From Chiridota heheva (lineage: Eukaryota; Echinodermata; Holothuroidea; Apodida; Chiridotidae), in contig JAIGNY010002032.1 in assembly GCA_020152595.1 (NCBI GenBank), positions 271,001 to 335,000 on the forward strand: a DNA stretch of 64,000 bases, given 5' to 3'. Below, one piece after another: positions 1 to 13,029 of this stretch (its first letter is position 1; the number at the start of each line of letters is the position of its first letter). The position numbers were made by a program, and so were the translations under genes. The notes beneath the pieces are model-generated. The model saw only the letters and a list, made by a program, of their open reading frames with translations, was not told the origin of the DNA and did no database searches.

Positions 1-87
1 GCTTCTGCTTTCCCTAGTGTAGTATACTAGCTTCTGCTTTCCCTAGTGTAGTATACTAGCTTCTGCTTTCCCTAGTGTAGTATACTA
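1..87. repeat. Minisatellite, 29-bp unit x 3 (cut by window edge)
   Basis: Three exact copies of a unit starting gcttctgctttccctag, at 1-29, 30-58 and 59-87. The array probably continues to the left of the window. Confidence 0.95.
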
Positions 88-523
88 CAGTAGCATCTAT
101 GACTAATGTGAATAATTGCATCATGGGTATTGGAATATTACAAAATGCTGAAAATAAAGGAGTGTTTTCTGGCATGATAATTGTCTATAAAATCCCTTTA
201 TGGGTTAATAATGTTTTTATGTCATTTGTAAATAATTTTGTACATTAAGTGATTTATTGTTGTGAAAGCTGTTTTTAAATCGAATATTTAGCTCACTCAA
301 TTATCATTTGTCACATATTCTGAATAACAAGCAACAAAACATGTCAGAGTTTGCCTTTGTTAGTGTTAATAGTGATAACAAATGGCTTATAATCAGTTGG
401 AATTGTAAAAATAGATACACTTTGTTGTTTACAGTTTCTAAAGGGCAAGTTTAATGATCAATAACTTGATGCAGTATAATGAAAAGTAAGAGAATGTTTT
501 TTTTGTGGACTAATAACACTCAC

Positions 524-3030
524 ACATGACATCATTAAGGTTGTTTGACAATCATGAAAATAACACCCATATAGGTGACATCATTATGGGTGCTTGACAA
601 TCATGAAAATAACAACCACATACTGTAGGTGACATCATTAAGGTTGTTTGACAATCATGAAAATAACAACCACATAGGTGACATCATTATGGGTGCTTGA
701 CAATCATGAAAATAACACCCACATAGGTGACATCATTAAGGTTGCTTGACAATCATGAAAATAACAACCACATAGGTGACATCATTATGGGTGCTTGACA
801 ATCATGAAAATAACAACCACATAGGTGACATCATTAAGGTTGTTTGACAATCATGAAAATAACAACCACATAGGTGACATCATTATGGGTGCTTGACAAT
901 CATGAAAATAACACCCACATAGGTGACATCATTAAGGTTGCTTGACAATCATGAAAATAACAACCACATAGGTGACATCATTAAGGTTGTTTGACAATCA
1001 TGAAAATAACAACCACATAGGTGACATCATTAAGGTTGTTTGACAATCATGAAAATAACAACCACATAGGTGACATCATTATGGGTGCTTGACAATCATG
1101 AAAATAACACCCACATAGGTGACATCATTAAGGTTGCTTGACAATCATGAAAATAACAACCACATAGGTGACATCATTCAGGTTGTTTGACAATCATGAA
1201 AATAACAACCACATAGGTGACATCATTATGGGTGCTTGACAATCATGAAAATAACACCCACATAGGTGACATCATTATGGGTGCTTGACAATCATGAAAA
1301 TAACATTCACATAGGTGACATCATTATGGGTGCTTGACAATCATGAAAATAACAACTACATAGGTGACATCATTAAGGGTGCTTGACAATCATGAAAATA
1401 ACACCCACATAGGTGACATCATTAAGGTTGTTTGACAATCATGAAAATAACAACCACATAGGTGACATCATTAAGGTTGTTTGACAATCATGAAAATAAC
1501 AACCACATAGGCGACATCATTATGGGTGCTTGACAATCATGAAAATAACACCCACATAGGTGACATCATTAAGGTTGTTTGACAATCATGAAAATAACAA
1601 CCACATAGGTGACATCATTAAGGTTGTTTGACAATCATGAAAATAACAACCACATAGGCGACATCATTAAGGTTGTTTGACAATCATGAAAATAACAACC
1701 ACATAGGCGACATCATTATGGGTGCTTGACAATCATGAAAATAACACCCACATAGGTGACATCATTAAGGTTGTTTGACAATCATGAAAATAACAACCAC
1801 ATAGGTGACATCATTAAGGTTGTTTGACAATCATGAAAATAACAACCACATAGGCGACATCATTAAGGTTGTTTGACAATCATGAAAATAACACCCACAT
1901 AGGTGACATCATTATGGGTGCTTGACAATCATGAAAATAACACCCACATAGGTGACATCATTAAGGTTGTTTGACAATCATGAAAATAACAACCACATAG
2001 GTGACATCATTAAGGTTGTTTGACAATCATGAAAATAACAACCACATAGGCGACATCATTATGGGTGCTTGACAATCATGAAAATAACACCCACATAGGT
2101 GACATCATTAAGGTTGCTTGACAATCATGAAAATAACAACCACATAGGTGACATCATTAAGGTTGTTTGACAATCATGAAAATAACAACCACATAGGTGA
2201 CATCATTATGGGTGCTTGACAATCATGAAAATAACACCCACATAGGTGACATCATTATGGGTGCTTGACAATCATGAAAATAACATTCACATAGGTGACA
2301 TCATTATGGGTGCTTGACAATCATGAAAATAACAACTACATAGGTGACATCATTAAGGTTGCTTGACAATCATGAAAATAACACCCACATAAGTGACATC
2401 ATTAAGGTTGCTTGACAATCATGAAAATAACACCCACATAGGTGACATCATTAAGGTTGTTTGACAATCATGGAAATAACAACCACATAGGTGACATCAT
2501 TATGGGTGCTTGACAATCATGAAAATAACACCCACATAGGTGACATCATTATGGGTGCTTGACAATCATGGAAATAACATTCACATAGGTGACATCATTA
2601 TGGGTGCTTGACAATCATGAAAATAACAACTACATAGGTGACATCATTAAGGGTGCTTGACAATCATGAAAATAACACCCACATAGGTGACATCATTATG
2701 GGTGCTTGACAATCATGAAAATAACACCCACATAAGTGACATCATTAAGGTTGCTTGACAATCATGAAAATAACACCCACATAAGTGACATCATTAAGGT
2801 TGCTTGACAATCATGAAAATAACACCCACATAAGTGACATCATTAAGGTTGCTTGACAATCGTGAAAATAACAACGACATAGGTGACATCATTAAGCTTG
2901 TTTGACAATCGTAAAAATAGCATCCACATAGGTGACATCATTAAGGTTGCTTGACAATCGTGAAAATAACAACCACATAGGTGACATCATTAAGGTTGCT
3001 TGACAATTATGAAAATAACAACCACATAGA
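524..3030. repeat. Minisatellite, 49-bp unit, about 51 copies
   Basis: The unit starts gtgacatcatta. Two main types alternate: aaggttgtt...aacaacc and atgggtgctt...aacaccc. A run of three special units (ending accc, attc, aact) recurs near 1210, 2200 and 2500, showing block duplication. The last four units (2840-3030) are the most diverged. Confidence 0.96.
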
Positions 3031-3637
3031 TGTCAGTACATGGAGAATGCTCCATTTTTAAGTTTTGTATTTTCAACTCTTCATTTTTCTAGAAAGTATG
3101 GAATTTTGTGATGTTGTTGGTCATGGGTGGGATTTGTCCACTAAAAGTAGGGAGTCACAAAAAAAAAAATTCATACCGAAAGTGGAAATTCGTAGGGAGA
3201 AAATATCAAACTCACAAAAAAAAAAAAAAAAAAATACCAAGCAAAAGGTGAAATTTGCATAAATAAGAATCTCTTATGCAGGTAATACATCATAGCCCCC
3301 TCAAACATGTTAGGATAGAAAGATTTGGCAACCAAACAGCAAATTATGCTAATGACCTTCTTCACTATTTATGCCTTTTGGACTACATTCATCCATCACT
3401 TTGGCACCCTGTCCCCATCCTGTATGCTTACACCTCTTCTGTAGCCACATGGGTGGGATTTGGTTATCGAATGTGGGGAACGGAGAAAGGTCACAAAATG
3501 ACCATTGTCTACCAAAAGAGTAGGGGGAATTGCAAAAAATCATGCTAAGATACAAAAAATTGCCATAAAACAAATAGAGATTAGAAAAAGTGGGGGGATA
3601 TGTCCCCCCTCCCCCACCCAGTATCTTTCCATAGGTT

Positions 3638-4249
3638 TACAATTACTAGCGCAGGTGTATGTGACAGCAAGACTACAATTACCAGCGCGGGTGTATGTGA
3701 CAGCAAGACTACAATTACCAGCGCAGGTGTATGTGACAGCAAGACTACAATTACCAGCGCGGGTGTATGTGACAGCAAGACTACAATTACAAGCGCAGGT
3801 GTATATGACAGCAAGACTACAATTACCAGCGCGGGTGTATGTTACAGCAAGACTACAATTACCAGTGCGGGTGTATGTGACAGCAAGACTACAATTACCA
3901 GCGCGGGTGTATGTGACAGCAAGACTACAATTACCAGCACGTGTGTATATGACAGCAAGACTACAATTACCAGCGCGGGTGTATGTGACAGCAAGACTAC
4001 AATTACCAGCGCGGGTGTATGTGACAGCAAGACTACAATTACCAGCACGGGTGTATGTGACAGCAAGACTACAATTACCAGCGTGGGTGTATGTGACAGC
4101 AAGACTACAATTACCAGCGCGGGTGTATGTGACAGCAAGACTACAATTACCAGCGCGGGTGTATGTGACAGCAAGACTACAATTACCAGCGTGGGTGTAT
4201 GTGACAGCAAGACTACAATTACCAGCGCGGGTGTATGTGACAGCAAGAC
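3638..4249. repeat. Minisatellite, 36-bp unit x 17
   Basis: Seventeen units of exactly 36 bp, starting tacaattaccagcgcggg. Because 36 is a multiple of 3, several frames on both strands stay open; these are not genes. Most differences between units fall in the two CpGs of gcgcgg. Confidence 0.96.
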
Positions 4250-4259
4250 TAACTTATTT

Positions 4260-4450
4260 ATTGGCCTTCATCTTTCAGTTAGTTTCTGCACCAAATTTGT
4301 ATAGCTAAGTTTGTCTTTTATTTACGTGAGTCATATCAAAATATCTGAATATTCCTTTGTATGAACATTTTGCTATGATTTCTGTATATTGTTGTAAACT
4401 GATTTAGAGATAAAAAATAAATCAATATAAAATCAATCAATCAATCAATT
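4260..4450 (+). other. Possible retroelement 3' tail with (AATC)n
   Basis: AT-rich sequence right after the 36-bp array ends in ataaatcaatataaaatc and then (AATC)n at about 4421-4448. This resembles a LINE or SINE 3' tail, but no coding part is attached. Confidence 0.3.
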
Positions 4451-5040
4451 GCTCACATTGACATCAGGTGCAGGAATTAATGGAAATGAAGTGTGTTTTC
4501 TTCTATTTATTCATTCAGATATTTGATAACAAACTTAAACTTTGACATTGATTCTAAAACTTCACAAAAAAAAAAAAAAAAAAAAAAAAACGAGTTTTAA
4601 ACATTTACCATGATATTTCTATCCAAAATTTCAGCTCCCACTATTCTGGATGATTATCCGGTAATATTACAGCAGACAAAGAAGAAATGTTTCTTTGAAT
4701 AGAATTCTACAACTTAGGTCAATGTGACTATAAATGCACTATGCCTGGAGGGCCATGTATCGTGCAGTAGTATGAGTGATGACATGTCACTTACACTTTT
4801 ATGTCTAATTCAAACCATCACTCATTTTATAAAAACAATCAAGGAAAGGTGAGTAATTGTAATGTATATCTGGAGAATAATAACATCCCTTTCAGGTCTT
4901 AACAGACATCAATATGATGGGTTGTTTCACACACACGCTTTAAACTAAGCTGGTGGATATTCTTTCGATCTCTTTTTATGAAGTATTATGTGATGGATAT
5001 CATTGCTAGTGATGTCCCAATTATTGATACCACAAACAAT
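4451..5040. other. No gene seen; poly-A run
   Basis: This segment is AT-rich, with an uninterrupted A run at about 4566-4590. No coding pattern, RNA gene or clear repeat was recognised. Confidence 0.5.
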
Positions 5041-5990
5041 GATAACACAACTAGTTATATCCCAACCTTGATATCCCAACTAGTGATATCCCAGCCTGAG
5101 ATATTTTGGCTGGTGATATCCCAACTAGTGATGTCCCAAATAGTGGTATCCCAACCTGAGATATCTCGGCTAGTGATATCCCGACTAGTAATGTACCAAA
5201 TAGTGATATCCCAACCTGGGATATCTCAGCTAGTGATATCCCAACTAGTGATATCCCAACTACTGATATCCAACTAGCAATATCCCAACTAGTGATATCC
5301 CAACCAGTGATATGCAACTGGGGATATCCAACTGGGGATATCACTATTACAACTAGGCATATCACAACTAGTGATATTACAACTAGTGATATCACAACTA
5401 GTGATATCACAACTAATCATATCACAACTAATCATATCACAACTAATCATATCACAACTAGTCACATCACAACTAGTCATATCCCAGCTAGTCATATCAC
5501 AACCAGTCATATCCCAACTAGTCATATCACAACTAGTCATATCCCAACTAGTCATATCACAACTACTAGGGATATCACAACTGCCAAATCACAACTAGTG
5601 ATATCACAACTAATCATATCCTAACTAGTCATATCACAACTAGTCATATCACTACTAGTCATATCTCAACTAGTTATATCACAACTAGTTATATCCCAAC
5701 TAGTCATATCCCAACTGGTCATATTCCAACTAGTCATATCACAACTAATCTTATCACAACTAGTCATATCACAAGTAGTCATATCACAAGTAATCATATC
5801 ACAACTAGTCATATCACAACTAGTCACATCACAACTAGTCATATCACAACTAGTCATATCACAACTAGTCATATCACAACTAGTCATATCACAACTAGTC
5901 ACATCACAACTAGTCATATCACAACTAATCATATCACAACAAGTCATATCACAACTAGTCATATCACAACTAATCATATCACAACAAGTC
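5041..5990. repeat. 15-bp array, left segment
   Basis: Units of about 15 bp: gatatcccaactagt-type to about 5340, then catatcacaactagt-type. The array is split by the LINE at 5991-9812 and continues at 9813. Open frames of the MTSCD type on the minus strand are by-products of the 15-bp period. Confidence 0.95.
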
Positions 5991-8900
5991 TTAAGGCCAA
6001 TTCTGAAGAAATCGACCTTCTGGCCTCCACCTTCAACCCGGTCGTCTTCTGCCTACAAGAAACTTTCTTGAAAACCACGGACCATTACTCCCTTAACAAC
6101 TTTGCTTGCTATCACAAACATCAAGTGGATGCTGACAGGGCCTGTGGTGGCGTCTCCATTCTCGTTAGACACGATATCCCACACAGCCCTGTTCGTGTGC
6201 ACACCGACCTTCAGGCCATCTGTATTTCTATCTCCCTCCACAAAACTTTCACTCTCTGCAATATCTATCTCCCTCCCAACACCAACATTCAACCAACCAG
6301 CCTTAACAACCTCATCTCTCAGCTTCCCACCCCTTCATCCTTCTTGGTGACTTCAACGCTCACAACCCTCTGTGGGGCTCTAATACCACCACCCCTAGAG
6401 GCAAGTTCATCGAAACGCTCTCCGTCAGCACAGCCTGTCCTTACTGAACACTAACTCCCGACCTACCTTCATCCTGCCACAGGCTCTCTCACCTGTATTG
6501 ACCTGTCTATCTGTTCCCTAACCTCCTCCCTGACTTTAGTTGGAGAGTCACTGCTGACCTCTGTGGTAGTGATCATTACCCTCTTCTTATACACTCCAAT
6601 CTTCAAATCCCCACTGAGCACACCCCCAACTGGAACCTCGACAAGGCTGACTGGTCCCTTTTGAAACCCTCTGTGACTCACACCTCTCCCCATCTTCTCG
6701 AGGATGAGGATCCCATGTCTAACTTCAGTAATATCCTTATCAACATCGCCACCTGCTCAATTCCCAAAACCTCCAAACCCCAAATCATCCCCCAACCCCT
6801 GGTTCTCAGATGACTGCAAAACCGCCATCAAGAACAGGAAAAGAGCCCTCAGGAACTTTAAAACTAACCCGACCACCCATAACCTTAACCTCTTTCGCAT
6901 CAGCCGTGCAAGGCCAGACGCACTATCAAGGACAGTAAAACCAACACTTGGAACAACTTTATCTCTTCTCTCACCACCAACACCCCACTAAGAAGATTTG
7001 GAGAATGGTTAACAGCTTCCACGGCAGAGTAGGCAAATCTTCCATCTCCCATCTCTCTTGGAATGGAGACCTTCTCACCATAAAAAAAGACATCGTTGAC
7101 CACCTCGCCGCCTCTTTCAGCAACATCTCGGCCTCGACCAACTACTCCAATGCTTTCAAAATCAAAAAGCTTGCGATGAAGCCCGGAGAATCACTTTTCC
7201 CTCCAACAACTCCGAAAGCTACAACACCCCTCTCACTCTTTCTGAATTAAACCAAGCCATCAGCGACGCTGGCTGCACCTCCAAGGGCCCAGATAACATC
7301 CCCTATCAGTTTCTGAAACACCTCCCCATCAAAGCCACCACTACCCTACTCACCATCTTCAACCACATTTGGTCCTCACACTCCTTTCCCCTATCTGGAG
7401 GACAGCTATTGTCATCCCGTCCTTAAACCGGGAAGGATAGCACCGTCCCCACCAGCTACCGACCCATCGCCCTTACTTGCTGTCTCTGTAAAATTATGGA
7501 AAAGATCATTAGTCAGAGACTAAACTGGTTCCTCGAGACCAACAGAATCTCTCTCCTCACCAAAGCGGCTTCCAAAACGTCGCAATACCTAGACCAGTTA
7601 ATTACGCTCGACACACCGCTATCCGGGAATCCTTTGCAAAAAGGAACACCTCATTGCCATATTTTTTGACCTCGAGAAAGCTTTCGACACTACTTGGAAA
7701 TACGGCATTACCCGGAAACTTCACACCATTGGCCTCAGAGGCCACCTCCCCATCTTTATTCAAAACTTCCTCTCACCCAGGCAGTTCCAAGTTCAGATTG
7801 GCCACACCCTCTCCAAGCCGTACCCCCAAGAAGAGGGCGTCCCCCAAGGCAGCATCCTCTCCCCACTCTCTTCAACCTGAGCATTAATGACATCGGGAAT
7901 GACCTTGGCCCCAGCATCAAACGTACCCTCACGTGGATGACTTCACCATCTTCTACTCCTCCCTAGCTTTCCTATTGTTGAAAATAGGCTTCAAACCAGC
8001 CTCAATCAGCTGCAAGTCTGGAGCAACAATAACGGTTTTAGATTCTCCAAAGACAAGACAGTCTGCATGCACTTTTGTCATTTCAACAACCTCCACCCCA
8101 ACCCGAACTTTGTGCTCAATGGGAATCGCATCCCTAAAGTTGAAAACACAAAGTTCCTTGGTCTAACTCTAGACCCCAAGCTCACCTACAAGCCACACAT
8201 CACCAACCTGAAACTAAAATGCAATAGCTCCCTCAACCTCCTCCGACTGCTCTCCAACACTACTTGGGGAGCGAACCGCATGCTCTCCTCAAAATTTTCA
8301 GGCTCACCATTCGTGCCAAGCTTGACTATGGCAATATTGTTTACTGTGTCGCTCACAACTCATACCTCAACCACATTAACACCATCCAAAATGAAGCCCT
8401 CAGGCTTTGTCTAGAGCCTACAGGACCTCCCCAATCACTAGCCTTCATGTTGAAGCCAACGAACCCCCCTTTCTACTTAGATGTAAAAAGCTTAGCCTCT
8501 CCTATGCTTTTAGAGTCCTCACCAACACCCAGAACCCTGTTTACAACCTCATTAGGTACCCCAATTTCTCCTCCCTCTTTGATAGGACTAAAACCCTATC
8601 GCCCCCCTTCAGCTTACGCATTAAATCAGACCTCTTTCAACTTGGCATCAACCCCGCCACTCTCGGCACCTATTCCTGGCCCACTTTTCCGCCTTGGGCC
8701 ACCCCTCTTCCTTCTGTCCACCTAGACCTCTCCACTTATAACAAATCTCAAACTCACCTAATCTCTTCATCAATCTCACAACCAAATCAAAGACCAACTC
8801 CCAAATTACACCTCCATCTATACTGATGGCTCCAAGGAAGGCAACAAGACAGCTGCTGCTGCCATCATCCAAGACATCACCCTCAGTAGCAGACTTCCTG

Positions 8901-9812
8901 ACCACTCATCCATCTTTTCAGCCGAGGCTAAGGCCATTCTCCTCGCCCTCAACTTTATTGAGTACTCTCCTCTTAGTCACTTTGCCATTTTCTCTGACTC
9001 AAAGGCTGTTCTTACTTCATTACTCAATCTTAAATGGGATAACCTCACCTGCCACCTCCTCCTCCGAAACTCTTTTCTCCCACCCTCTGCAGGAAAAGTG
9101 TTCTTTTCTTCTGGATACCCAGCCATGTTGGCATCCCTGGCAATGACAGGGCTGATACAGCCGCTAAGCTTGCCCTTAACCTCCTCCCTTCCCCTTTTCC
9201 CAAACCCTCTCTGACATCAAACCGCTTATCGCTTCTCTTGTTCGTGACCGCTGGCAAACCTTATGGAACTTCCAAATTGATAACAAACTCCATGTTATCC
9301 AGCCCACAATCCCGATCAAATCCACCATTAACAACCTTTCTCGTATCGACAACGTTCATATTACCCGTCTTAGAATTGGTCACACCCACCTCACTCACTC
9401 CCACCTCCTTATTGGTTCCCCCAACCCCTCTGTAACAATTGCCACTGCATCCTTACAATCCATCACGTTCTCCTTGCTTGCCCCTGTACAACCTTCCCAG
9501 AGCTTCTCGCTCCCCACAACTCAATTGCTGAGTTCTTCCAAAAAAATCCTCCAGATAAAATAGTCTCCTTCCTCCAGCATGCATCCTCTACAATCATATT
9601 TAATCCTCCTCTTCCACCCCTCTCTACTCTGTTTTTAGTTTTACCCATGCACCTCCTCTCTCGATCACAGCTTTCTGGCTTTTGTTCTTGAATTTCTCTC
9701 ATTCTTCCCCTGGTCTCTTTCCTTACTACCTCTAAAATGATCTGACCTCTCAGGCACAATTTGACCTTCGTTGTCGTGGTGCCGTTAAGACCTCATCAAA
9801 CAAACAAACAAA
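5991..9812 (+). mobile_element. 5'-truncated, decayed non-LTR retrotransposon with EN, RT and RNase H (I-group-like)
   Basis: Conceptual reading in shifting frames gives three domains in order. First is the end of an AP-type endonuclease (about 5995-6420, with CLQET and ACGGVSILVRHDIP). Second is reverse transcriptase (about 7450-8000, with YRPIALTCCLCKIMEKII, EKAFDTTWKYGI, EGVPQGSILSP and a VDDFTIFY active-site region whose frame is broken just upstream by a missing base). Third is RNase H (about 8820-9150, with YTDGSK, FSAEAKAILLAL and FAIFSDSKAVLTS). A C-terminal region like LRIGHTHLTHSHLLIG follows, then a 3' end in (CAAA)n. RNase H after RT is typical of the I, Outcast, Nimb, LOA and R1 groups; the clade is not fixed here. 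It is 5' truncated within the endonuclease, has many frameshifts and is not functional. It sits inside a 15-bp array, flanked by 11-bp direct repeats at 5980-5990 and 9813-9823. Confidence 0.88.
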
Positions 9813-10905
9813 CACAACAAGTCATATCACAACTAGTCATATTACAACTAGTCATATCACAACTAGTCACATCACAACTAGTCATATAACAACTAGTCAT
9901 ATCACAACAAGTCATATCACAACTAGTCATATCACAACTAATCATATCACAACTAGTCATATCACAACTAATCATATCACAACTAATCATATCACAACTA
10001 GTCATATTCCAACTAGTCATATCACAACTAATTATATCACAACTAGTCATATCACAACTAGTCATATCACAACTAGTCATATCACAACAAGTCATATCAC
10101 AACTAATCATATCACAACAAGTCATATCACAACTAGTCACATCACAACTAGTCATATCACAACTAATCATATCACAACAAGTCATATCACAACTAGTCAT
10201 ATCACAACTAATCATATCACAACAAGTCATATCACAACTAATCATATCACGACAAGTCATATCACAACTAGTCATATCACAACTAGTCACATCACAACTA
10301 GTCATATCACAACTAGTCATATCATAACTAGTCATATCACAATTAGTCATATCACAACTAATCATATCACAACTAATCATATCACAACTAATCATATCAC
10401 AACTTAGTTGTGATAGGGATATCACAACTGCCATATCACAACTAGTGATATCACAGCTGTCATATCACAACTAATTATATCCCAACTAGTGATATCACAG
10501 CTGTCATATTATAACTAGTGATATCACAACTGTCATATCACAACTTGTGATATCACAACTGTCATATCACAACTAGGGATATCACAGCTATTATATTACA
10601 ACTATAGGGATATCACAACTAGGGATACTCAACTAGTATATTATATCACAACTATAGGGATATCACAACTAGGGATACTCAACTAGTGATATCACAACTA
10701 TCCAAATGGGATGCCCCTACTATACTGATATGTGGTATCATAACTATAGTGATACCCCAACTAGTGATACCACAACTAGTGATACCACAACTAGTTTAAC
10801 ACAACCTGTGATGTCACAACTAGTGATATCCCAACTAGTGATATCCCATCTAACTAGGAAAATCCAACCTAACTAGTGATATCCCAACTACTGACATTAT
10901 TGTAT
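9813..10905. repeat. 15-bp array, right segment
   Basis: It resumes with catatcacaactagt-type units to about 10405, then changes to gatatcacaactag(t/g)-type and becomes irregular to 10905. It is the continuation of 5041-5990 beyond the LINE. Confidence 0.94.
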
Positions 10906-10979
10906 CTAAACCTACTAATGAGTATAGATTCCGGATCATAGTTTTGTTACTTGCTCAATATCATACCCTTAACCTGACA

Positions 10980-11527
10980 TCATAAGGAAAAGTGTCAAAT
11001 ATAGGAAAATAGCTGACATAAGCAGCGAGGAGCTTGGTAGTGATCTGCAAAAGATGACTAGTACAGCAATGTGTCTTGATAATATGGACACATTCTGCAT
11101 CTTTTACAATAACTCTTTAGCAACTATTCTGGACAACCATGCATGCACCATTAAAAACAAAAACGATAACATTCCATCCAAAAGTTCCTTGGTATACCAG
11201 CGAATTAAAAGCACTGAAACTTGAAAGTAGGCATGCTTAGCGAAAATTGCTCAGAACTAAAAATTCTGTTGTTTTTTGTAATTTCAAGTCAAAAAGGAAT
11301 TTATATGCTCAAAAACTGGACATCTCAGTCAGCTAAACAATCAGTCCCTTCAACAGTTGGTACTTTCTCTTGTTATTTCTAAGCTTGACTATTGTAGTAT
11401 GTTGTTTTATGGCTTGCCAAGTACATCAATAACTAAATTACAAAGGGTTCAACATTTTGCAGCTCAATTGATTTTAGGGAAGAAGAAATATGATAGTGCT
11501 TCAGGATGCTTGAAGTCCTTACATTGG
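10980..11527 (+). mobile_element. L2/CR1-like LINE fragment, 5' part
   Basis: Read in one frame it gives pieces such as EELGSDLQKM, YNNSLATILDNHA and, after a frame change, LVISKLDYCSMLFYGLPS and KLQRVQHFAAQLILGK. These are the region before RT and the region after the RT active site in L2/CR1-type LINEs. The RT core between them is missing, so the copy has an internal deletion. It ends at 'KSLHW', where a minisatellite-carrying element begins. Its own 3' tail probably lies at 12474-12606. Confidence 0.72.
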
Positions 11528-12473
11528 GATGGGACATGGGATGGTATGGGACGTCATGTGGGACATGGAGTGGGATGCCATGTGGGACATGGGGTGGGAT
11601 GCCATGTGGGACATGGGGTGGGATGCCATGACATGAGTAACACAAGAGTATGACATAGGTTGGGATGCCATGTGTATGTGTGACATAGGGTAGCAAGCTA
11701 TGTGGGACATAGGATAGGAGGCCATAGGGACATGGAATGTGATGCCATGTGGGACATAAAATAGTATGTCATTGGGACATTGGGAGGGATACCATATGGA
11801 ACATATGGTGGGAATCATTGTGGGACATAAGGTGGGATGCCATGTGGGACATCAGGTGGGAAGCCACTGATGCCAGACATATGGTGGGATACCATGGGAG
11901 ACATGCCATGTGGGACATAAGGAGGGATGTCATGTGGTACAATATGGTTGGATTAATGTGGGACATACATGTAGGATGGGACAGGGTGGGATGCCATGTG
12001 AGACATATGGTGGAATGCCATGTGGGACATGGTTGAATGCTTTGTGAGTCACACTGTATGGTGGAATGCCATGTGGGAGATAAGGTGGAATGCCATGTGG
12101 GACAAGGCAAGGGATAGGATGTCATGTGGGACATGGGGTGGGATGTCATTTGGGACATGAGATAGGATCCATGTGGGACAAAGGGTGGGATGCCATGTGG
12201 GACATATGGTAGAATGCCACATGGGACAAGGGATGGGGTGGGATGTCCTGTGGGACATCGGGTGGGATGCCATGTGGGAGATATGGTGGAATGCCATGTG
12301 GGACAAGGGATGGGATGGGATGTCATTTGGGACATGGGGTAGAAAGCCATGTGGGACATGGGAGGCCATGTGGGACTTAGTGTGAGATGCCATTTTTATA
12401 ATTGGCCAGGTCATATGATATGAGTGTCAATTTGCATGGGCATGCGAACCATGACGGTATTTACCATTCTAGT
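11528..12473 (+). mobile_element. Minisatellite-carrying element, copy 1
   Basis: A minisatellite of roughly 24-26-bp units (gggatgccatgtgggacat) runs to about 12390. A unique right end follows: attggcc, gcatgcgaacc, then a small hairpin (cggta-tt-taccat type) and ctagt at 12469-12473. The same right end follows the same minisatellite at 57416-57502. Copy 1 sits between two parts of an L2-like LINE, so the whole block behaves as one insertion. The left end is not defined. Confidence 0.6.
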
Positions 12474-12606
12474 TTAGTTGTAGATTTTTTTAGTCTACAT
12501 TTAGTTTTAGATTTATATATATTAGTTTTTATTATTTGTACAGCGCCATTGATGATTTGTTAGGTATTAATGTGCGCTTTATAAGTGTAATAATAATGAT
12601 AATAAT
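12474..12606 (+). mobile_element. Probable 3' tail of the L2-like LINE
   Basis: AT-rich sequence with tgtacagcgccattgatg and gtgcgctttataagtg, followed by a short (ATA)n tract, resembles the 3' ends of L2/CR1-type LINEs seen elsewhere in this window (17340-17430). It resumes where the minisatellite element at 11528-12473 stops, so it is read as the displaced end of the LINE at 10980. Confidence 0.55.
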
Positions 12607-12680
12607 AACTAGTGATCTTAAAACTTGTGATATCCAGCAAATGATATCTTAACTTGTAATATCACAATTTGAGATATCAC
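12607..12680. repeat. 15-bp array, distal degenerate remnant
   Basis: Diverged units (aactagtgatctta, acttgtgatatcc, aacttgtaatatcac) follow the L2-like LINE tail. They look like the far edge of the array at 5041-10905. Confidence 0.6.
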
Positions 12681-13029
12681 AAAAGCTTCAGTCAGATTTT
12701 AGTCATTTCTTCACAAATAAAACAAAACACTACAAAAATTAAGGAGTTCTGCACAAAATTTGGATCTGGAAAATCTCTAACACTTTGCAACCCTTGGTGG
12801 ACTGAAATTGAGTGAACTTCAGTGAAGCTCAGGTCCACTTTTTAGTCATGGTCCAACGAGGAGGGTTAATTAGAACCCTTACTTTGCCATTCTATTCATT
12901 TTAATGTCTTAAAAGATGCATGCACATTTCTATTTTTGAGGTACACTTAATAATGGAAGTTGAATTCCTTAAGTGTATATTAATATTGTTTCCTACCTAC
13001 TTCCTGCAAACCAAAATAATGTAAAGTCA
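12681..13029. other. No gene seen
   Basis: AT-rich unique-looking sequence between the 15-bp array remnant and a MITE. Nothing was recognised. Confidence 0.5.

Noticed and set aside
524-3030. CRISPR-like array (49-bp period, repeated halves)
   Set aside because: The whole unit repeats; there are no unique spacers and the setting is a eukaryotic genome. It is a minisatellite.
3505-4308. 267- and 234-codon plus-strand frames and minus-strand frames
   Set aside because: Translation of the 36-bp array in several frames at once; all repeat with a 12-residue period.
9796-10434. 212-codon minus-strand frame rich in Met-Thr-Ser-Cys-Asp
   Set aside because: By-product of the 15-bp array; the same reading occurs at 5289-5977.
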